A stretch of DNA of 11,166 nt. Origin: Tissierellia bacterium. Lineage in GTDB: Bacteria > Bacillota_A > Clostridia > Tissierellales > Peptoniphilaceae. The stretch is taken from contig JAAZCH010000347.1 of assembly GCA_012513395.1 (NCBI GenBank), forward strand, positions 1 to 11,166, read 5' to 3'. Shown one piece after another: positions 6,386 to 11,166 of this stretch (the first letter of the stretch is position 1; each line of letters begins with the position of its first letter). A program made the position numbers and the translations under genes. The notes under the pieces were generated by a model that searched no databases, had not been told where the DNA came from, and saw nothing but the letters and a program-made list of their open reading frames with translations.

Positions 6386-8233
6386 TTAGAAGAAAAACGA
6401 CTCAGTATATTACAATTTTTTGTTTTCTTATTTGGACTATCAATCATTTTATTAAATTTTTATACAATACTAGAAACTATTGCATTCAGAGCTTATTTTG
6501 CAATGGGCATAGCTTTTTTGGCATTTGCATTAAATAGAAATAAAAACAAAAAAATATATTATTTTAATGTTATATTATCGATAATAACTATTTTGACATT
6601 TGCTTACATTATATACAGATACCCTCAAATTATATCTGCAGGAGGTATACTGAAGGATATAGATTATATGGTAGGCTTATTAGTTTTAGTTTTGATTTTT
6701 ATTATGGGGTTATTTTATAGTAGAAATCTTTTGATTTTAGTATTTCTTTTTATTGCCTATGCACTGTGGGGGAAATTTGCACCTGTGTTTTTAAGTCATT
6801 CAGGTTTTTCTATCAATAGGATAATAAGCCATATGATTTGGGGTAGCCAAGGAATTTTCGGCGTTACCATAGGGGTATGTGCTTCATACATATTTTTATT
6901 TTTGCTTTTCGGAGAATTTTTACAAAAAAGTGGTTTGAGCGGTTTCATTAATGATATCTCTTTGGCTCTAATCGGTGATAAACAAGGTGGACCAGCTAAA
7001 GTTGCGATAATAGCCAGTGCACTTTTAGGGATGATAAATGGATCTGCTGTTGCCAATGTTGCTACTACAGGCATGATTACAATTCCTCTGATGAAAAAAA
7101 TTGGATACAGAAAAGAATTTGCTGCAGCAGTTGAAGCTACAGCGTCTACTGGCGGGCAGTTTTGTCCACCCATAATGGGGGCAGTTGGATTTGTAATGGC
7201 TGAATATTTAGGAGTTCCATACACTAAAGTCATGATAGCTGCGATAATTCCTGCAATTTATTATTACTTTGGAGTTTTAGTTTCTGTTCATCAAGAAGCA
7301 AAGTCAAAGGGGCTTCTCGGACTACCTAAAGAAGAATTACCAGATTTAAAAGAAGTGCTAAGAACTAGAGGATTTCTTTCAATTCCAATAATTGTCGTGG
7401 TTGGACTCATCATTATGAGATATTCTCCAATATATGCTTCTGTTATCGGAATGATTGCAACGGTTGCAATTTCACAATTTACCAAGGAAAATAAAATGGG
7501 TCCTAGAGAAGTTATGGAGGCAATAGTACAAGGCACACTTAGTTCAATCAATATTGGAGTTTCTTGCTTACTTATAGGAATAGTAATAGGAATAGTATCT
7601 TTAACGGCTCTTGGTCTTAATTTTGGGAACTTAATTATGTCCAGCCCTGCGATAAGTAATACTCTTACAGCAGGAATATTAACTATGATTATGAGTATTA
7701 TTTTAGGGATGGGCGTCCCTGGAGTTGCTGCATACGTAATAGTTGTAAGCGTTTCAGTTCCTATATTGATACAAATGGGAAGCATACCACTGGTTGCCCA
7801 CATGTTTTGTTTAATTTATGCATGCTTATCAAATATCACCCCTCCTGTAGCTATTAGTTCCTATGTAGCTGCGGGAATAGCAGGAGCCGATGAGTTTAAA
7901 ACATCTGTAGAAGCATTGAAGATAGGAATAACTGGATTTATTTTTCCGTTTTTCTTTTTAATGAATCCTGAATTGCTAATTGGGGCAGTTTCAGACGTGG
8001 GTTTAGTATATCTATTACGGATATTTTTAACAGGATTGTTTGGTGTATTTAATATCGCCTGTGCATTTGAAGGTATGTTAATAGGCAAATTAAATAAGAT
8101 AGAACAGATATTGTTATTTGGTGTAGGATTGTTAGCTGTAGATCCTGGCTTTATAACAGATATACTGGGTATTGGAATATTTTTAATAATTTTAATGATA
8201 AATAGGAGAAGAACAGTTGAAAAATATATATAA
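6383..8233 (+). CDS. TRAP transporter fused permease (4TM/12TM, DctQM-type) with probable AUU start
   Basis: Inner-membrane permease of a tripartite ATP-independent periplasmic-type transporter, using an ion gradient (usually Na+) to import substrate delivered by its receptor. From ATT at 6383 the product is 616 residues; from the first ATG (6503) it would be 576. The extra 40 residues (MLEEKRLSILQFF..., LSIILLNFYT, RAYFAMGIAFL) form the N-terminal membrane segment and arginine-containing loop usual for fused TAXI-type permeases, which supports the longer form. The remainder is very hydrophobic, with the DctM-like core: GGPAKVAI from residue 202, then GMINGSAVANVATTGMITIP, EATASTGGQFCPPIMGAVGF, ILGMGVPGVAAYVIV and NITPPVAISSYVAAGIAG. 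Its last 17 nt overlap the receptor gene, so the two are coupled. The substrate cannot be read from the sequence. Confidence 0.88.
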   Translation: MLEEKRLSILQFFVFLFGLSIILLNFYTILETIAFRAYFAMGIAFLAFALNRNKNKKIYYFNVILSIITILTFAYIIYRYPQIISAGGILKDIDYMVGLLVLVLIFIMGLFYSRNLLILVFLFIAYALWGKFAPVFLSHSGFSINRIISHMIWGSQGIFGVTIGVCASYIFLFLLFGEFLQKSGLSGFINDISLALIGDKQGGPAKVAIIASALLGMINGSAVANVATTGMITIPLMKKIGYRKEFAAAVEATASTGGQFCPPIMGAVGFVMAEYLGVPYTKVMIAAIIPAIYYYFGVLVSVHQEAKSKGLLGLPKEELPDLKEVLRTRGFLSIPIIVVVGLIIMRYSPIYASVIGMIATVAISQFTKENKMGPREVMEAIVQGTLSSINIGVSCLLIGIVIGIVSLTALGLNFGNLIMSSPAISNTLTAGILTMIMSIILGMGVPGVAAYVIVVSVSVPILIQMGSIPLVAHMFCLIYACLSNITPPVAISSYVAAGIAGADEFKTSVEALKIGITGFIFPFFFLMNPELLIGAVSDVGLVYLLRIFLTGLFGVFNIACAFEGMLIGKLNKIEQILLFGVGLLAVDPGFITDILGIGIFLIILMINRRRTVEKYI

Positions 8234-9179
8234 AATAGGAGCATTAGTATTGCTATTAGTAATTTTTGTAGGATGTGGACAAAATCAAGAAGTTCAGTAT
8301 ATAAACATTCCTACAGCATCTACTACAGGAACCTTATATCCTTTTGGAAATGCCATTGCTAATTTATGGAATGATAATGTAAATGGAATCAGAGCGAATG
8401 CCCAAGCTTCCAATGGGGGAATAGACAATTTAAATCTATTGGAAAAAGGTGAAGCAAATATCAGCATGGCTGTAACTTCTAATGTATATCAGTCATATAA
8501 AGGACTAGAGGCGTTCGAAGGTAGGGCAAATGATAAAATAAGAATAATAACGGGACTTTATTACAATCCGAACCAAGTAATCGTATCTGAAAGCTCTGGA
8601 ATTAATTCTTTAGAGGATGTAAAAGGTCACAGATTTGCACCAGGTTCTCCTGGTTCTACAACTGAATATGAAGCATCTATCCATTTGAAATATTCTGGTT
8701 TAAATTATCCCGATGACATTAACGCCCAATATGTGAATTTTACAGAAGCTATAGATTTAGTCAGAAATAAACAAGTTGAAGGTGCTTGGATAATGGCCGG
8801 TGCTCCTACCTCTGCAGTTACAGAAATGTTAAAGACTACCGACACAAAACTGTTAGAGATACCAAAGAACCTAGTAGATGAGATGAAGATAGACTATCCT
8901 TGGTATTCAAATTATACGCTAAAAGCAGGTACCTATGAAGAACTTACCGAAGATATGAATACATCAGCTATTAAAATGGTTATGTTCACATCTTCAGACA
9001 TGGATGATGATTTAATATATGAACTCACTAAAATATTTTGGGAAAATATAGAAGAATTAAAAAAGACCCATAATTTTTTGAAAGAAGTTACAATAGAAGG
9101 TGCAGTTACAGATATTGCTGATTTGCCACTTCATGAAGGGGCGTTAAGATATTATAAAGAAATAGGAATTATTGAATAA
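8217..9179 (+). CDS. TAXI-family TRAP transporter solute receptor (lipoprotein)
   Basis: Extracytoplasmic solute-binding protein that captures the substrate for the fused permease upstream. The 320-residue product starts with a lipoprotein signal: a hydrophobic stretch ending IFVGC, with C20 the expected lipidated cysteine, anchoring it outside the membrane as in Gram-positive cells. The mature part is a TAXI-type receptor: PTASTTGTLYPFGNAIANLW, ANAQASNGGIDNLNLLEKGE, then SLEDVKGHRFAPGSPGSTTE and VEGAWIMAGAPTSAV. The start is TTG at 8217, supported by AGGAG at 8204-8208 (8-nt spacing) inside the permease gene. Characterised members bind glutamate or 2-oxoglutarate, but many substrates remain unknown. 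The order permease-then-receptor is the reverse of the more common arrangement. Confidence 0.9.
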   Translation: MKNIYKIGALVLLLVIFVGCGQNQEVQYINIPTASTTGTLYPFGNAIANLWNDNVNGIRANAQASNGGIDNLNLLEKGEANISMAVTSNVYQSYKGLEAFEGRANDKIRIITGLYYNPNQVIVSESSGINSLEDVKGHRFAPGSPGSTTEYEASIHLKYSGLNYPDDINAQYVNFTEAIDLVRNKQVEGAWIMAGAPTSAVTEMLKTTDTKLLEIPKNLVDEMKIDYPWYSNYTLKAGTYEELTEDMNTSAIKMVMFTSSDMDDDLIYELTKIFWENIEELKKTHNFLKEVTIEGAVTDIADLPLHEGALRYYKEIGIIE

Positions 9180-9189
9180 GGAGATGAAA

Positions 9190-10881
9190 ATGTCGAATAC
9201 AGAAGGTAAACCCCTTGAAGTGCTTAGCAAAAAATCCCATAAGGATTTGATACAAATAGCTGAAAGCCTTGGGCTAAATTTAAAACCTAATATGAATAAA
9301 TCTGAGCTGATAGATTTAATTTCTACCAAAAATTTAAATTCAGATATTACAGGTGCTAAAGAAGGGGAATTTGAAAATAAAGATTTGAACAAGATGACGA
9401 TAACTGAACTTAGAGAAGTCGCTGAAAAATTGGAAATAAAATCTCCATACAAATACAAAAAACTAGAACTAAGAGGGCTAATTGATGAGGTAATTGGAAA
9501 AGGTATAGAATTAGAACAAAAACCTATTTCCGATTTGAGAAAAATAGCTGATGCTAACGGGATTCCTGATTCTTATAAATATAATAAAAGTGAATTACTT
9601 AGGCTAATTAAATACAATACGGATCATGGGCCTGAAGATATGGATATTGAAGATATGGAGATAGAAATGGAAGATGAACCTGAAATCCATCCAGAAATTG
9701 ACGGTATAGACTTAGACGAAGTCTCTGACAATGTGTCAAATATTATTGAAAAAATGGATGATATTAATTACGTCAGCGGAATACTGGAAGTATTACAAGA
9801 CGGTTATGGATTCTTGCGAAGGAATAACTATTTGACTAGCGAGGGAGACGTTTACGTATCCCCTAGCCAAATAAGAAAATTCAGATTAAGAACTGGAGAC
9901 AAGGTTGTTGGAGTAATAAAACCTCCAAGTGTAACAGAAAAATTCAACGCATTAATATATATTAATGCAGTTAACGACAGAGACCCTCAAGCCTCATCAA
10001 ATAGAGAGCCATTTGAAAACTTAACCCCAATTTATCCAAATGATAGAATAACCCTAGAAACTAATGAAGAAATTTTAGCTACTAGGATGGTAGATTTAAT
10101 CGCTCCAATAGGAAAAGGGCAAAGGGGACTAATAGTTTCCCAACCTAAATCAGGAAAGACAACTTTACTAAAAATGGTAGCCAAAGCGATAGAATTAAAA
10201 TATCCAGATACCCATTTGATTGTCCTATTGATAGATGAAAGACCAGAAGAAGTTACAGATATGCAAAGATCTGTAAAAGGTGAAGTAGTTTATTCTACCT
10301 TCGACGAGCAACCTAAAAATCATATCAAAGTAGCAGAAATGGTTATCGAAAGAGCTAAAAGACTAGTAGAAAACAAAGAAGACGTAGTGATTTTGTTAGA
10401 CTCAATTACCAAACTAGCTAGAGCATACAATTTAGTCACTCCACCAAGCGGAAAAACATTATCTGGAGGACTAGACCCCTTATCTCTATACAAGCCTAAA
10501 AAATTCTTCGGTTCTGCGAGAAATGTAGAAGAAGGTGGCTCACTAACTATTTTAGCAACTGCTCTGGTAGAAACGGGTTCTCGAATGGATGATATAATAT
10601 ATGAAGAATTTAAAGGTACAGGTAATATGGAAATTCATCTGGACAGAAAACTTTCAGAAAGAAGAATTTTCCCTGCAATAGATATCTATAAATCAGGCAC
10701 GAGAAAAGAAGAATTGTTACTTAGTCCAAATGAACTAGAAGTAGCAACAGTAGTACGACAAGCTATGGGAGAATTATCTACACAAGAAGTTTCAGAAATG
10801 CTAATCGGTCTATTAGAAGAAACTGATAACAATAGGGAATTTATTAGATTGATTAAAAATCGTGGACTAAACAGATTCTAA
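9190..10881 (+). CDS. rho: Transcription termination factor Rho with extended, repeat-containing N-terminus
   Basis: Hexameric RNA-dependent ATPase that releases RNA polymerase from untranslated RNA. The ATG at 9190 gives 563 residues, well above the 419 of E. coli. AAGGAG (9178-9183) sits 6 nt before it; the ATG at 9184 is too close. The C-terminal 370 residues are standard: an RNA-binding OSB/cold-shock-like domain (about 194-265, [14 protein letters not shown]), Walker A PKSGKTT (319-325), [20 protein letters not shown] (DER at 349-351), Walker [17 protein letters not shown] (D404), and [16 protein letters not shown]. The N-terminus holds three related helical units (16-45, 70-99, 112-141) resembling the Rho_N/SAP fold, then a strongly acidic linker (149-176). 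The gene follows the TAXI receptor by 10 nt, and its ribosome binding site overlaps that stop codon, so it is probably cotranscribed with the transporter. No clear terminator follows. Confidence 0.95.
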   Translation: MSNTEGKPLEVLSKKSHKDLIQIAESLGLNLKPNMNKSELIDLISTKNLNSDITGAKEGEFENKDLNKMTITELREVAEKLEIKSPYKYKKLELRGLIDEVIGKGIELEQKPISDLRKIADANGIPDSYKYNKSELLRLIKYNTDHGPEDMDIEDMEIEMEDEPEIHPEIDGIDLDEVSDNVSNIIEKMDDINYVSGILEVLQDGYGFLRRNNYLTSEGDVYVSPSQIRKFRLRTGDKVVGVIKPPSVTEKFNALIYINAVNDRDPQASSNREPFENLTPIYPNDRITLETNEEILATRMVDLIAPIGKGQRGLIVSQPKSGKTTLLKMVAKAIELKYPDTHLIVLLIDERPEEVTDMQRSVKGEVVYSTFDEQPKNHIKVAEMVIERAKRLVENKEDVVILLDSITKLARAYNLVTPPSGKTLSGGLDPLSLYKPKKFFGSARNVEEGGSLTILATALVETGSRMDDIIYEEFKGTGNMEIHLDRKLSERRIFPAIDIYKSGTRKEELLLSPNELEVATVVRQAMGELSTQEVSEMLIGLLEETDNNREFIRLIKNRGLNRF

Positions 10882-10903
10882 CATTAAGTAAATGCTAAAT
10901 TTG

Positions 10904-10932
10904 TTGAATATAATTAATTGCTAATGTATGAT
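10904..10932 (+). promoter_or_regulatory. Candidate gltX promoter
   Basis: TTGAAT (10904-10909, four of six consensus bases) and TATGAT (10927-10932, five of six) lie 17 nt apart. Transcription would start near 10939, about 14 nt before the gltX ATG and nearly touching its ribosome binding site, so the leader would be very short. TATAAT at 10909-10914 is another -10 candidate without a good -35. No terminator separates rho from gltX, so the gene may also receive readthrough. Confidence 0.45.
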
Positions 10933-10952
10933 TAACACTAGGAGGAATGAAA

Positions 10953-11166
10953 ATGGAAAATATAAGAGTGCGTTTTGCTCCAAGTCCTACGGGATATCTT
11001 CATATAGGGGGACTTAGAACTGCGCTGTATAATTATTTGTTTGCAAAGAGAAATAATGGAAAATTTATTCTTAGAATAGAAGACACTGATCAAACTAGAT
11101 TTGTAGAAGGTGCTCTAGAAAACTTAATCAGATCTTTAGAATGGTCTGGAATAACATATGATGAGG
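10953..11166 (+). CDS. gltX: Glutamyl-tRNA synthetase, N-terminal part (cut by window end)
   Basis: Class I aminoacyl-tRNA synthetase that attaches glutamate to tRNA(Glu). Only 71 codons are in the window and the frame is open at the edge. They contain [20 protein letters not shown] with the HIGH-type signature HIGG at 17-20, then [12 protein letters not shown], both diagnostic of the GluRS/GlnRS catalytic domain. The bacterial discriminating and non-discriminating types cannot be told apart from this part. AGGAGG (10940-10945) is 7 nt before the ATG at 10953. An in-frame ATG at 10947 lies only 1 nt after that site and is unlikely to be used. Confidence 0.93.
   Translation, partial: MENIRVRFAPSPTGYLHIGGLRTALYNYLFAKRNNGKFILRIEDTDQTRFVEGALENLIRSLEWSGITYDE

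Noticed and set aside
6796..7803. Long open frames on the - strand inside the TRAP permease gene (6796-7233 and 7291-7803)
   Set aside because: They follow from the hydrophobic codon bias of the permease. Neither shows a recognisable domain or a ribosome binding site, and both lie fully opposite a clear gene.
9172..9189. Upstream start for rho at TTG 9172 or ATG 9184
   Set aside because: Both precede or touch the AAGGAG site at 9178-9183. Only the ATG at 9190 has proper spacing.
1..11166. CRISPR arrays, insertion sequences, tRNA or rRNA genes, phage or defence genes
   Set aside because: No regularly spaced repeats, transposase-like proteins, terminal inverted repeats or cloverleaf sequences were seen. 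Every gene belongs to a known housekeeping, transport or regulatory family.

Overview
The window is AT-rich, and every gene reads on the + strand. Strong AGGAGG-type ribosome binding sites, TATAAT/TATGAT -10 boxes, a short ProB, a CPH-type CopB pump and a TRAP-TAXI uptake system together suggest a low-GC anaerobic Firmicute (Clostridia or Tissierellia-like, probably an amino-acid fermenter). The lineage is an inference from gene content and style; no rRNA is present to settle it.

Layout. (1) 1-1131: the 3' end of an L10-type leader with an attenuator-like hairpin, then rplJ (L10), rplL (L7/L12) and a strong terminator. rpoB, the usual next gene in many bacteria, is absent. (2) 1132-3505: a monocistronic copB, a P1B-3 copper/silver export ATPase with a 20-histidine N-terminal tail, closed by a terminator whose stem nearly copies the one after rplL. 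(3) 3525-5627: proB-proA, the first two steps of proline synthesis from glutamate, 1 nt apart. (4) 5650-6307: an XRE-cupin transcriptional regulator with its own extended -10 promoter, ended by a perfect 16-bp hairpin. (5) 6329-10881: a well-formed promoter followed by a fused TRAP permease, a TAXI-family receptor lipoprotein and rho, packed with a 17-nt overlap and then a 10-nt gap, so probably one transcript. The permease appears to start at an AUU codon 120 nt upstream of its first ATG, and the receptor starts at TTG. (6) 10904-11166: a candidate promoter and the first 71 codons of gltX, cut by the window edge.

How the genes fit. proBA consumes glutamate, gltX charges it onto tRNA, and some TAXI-family TRAP systems bind glutamate or 2-oxoglutarate. 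A glutamate-related role for the transporter is therefore reasonable but unproven. The XRE-cupin protein is the natural candidate regulator of itself and/or the transporter.

Nothing here is clearly a new defence, mobile or RNA system. The points that best repay a second look are the probable AUU start, the rplJL unit separated from rpoBC, rho embedded in a transporter operon, the three helical repeats at the Rho N-terminus, and an 11-bp sequence (TATCTTAATAT) found three times, only in promoter regions.
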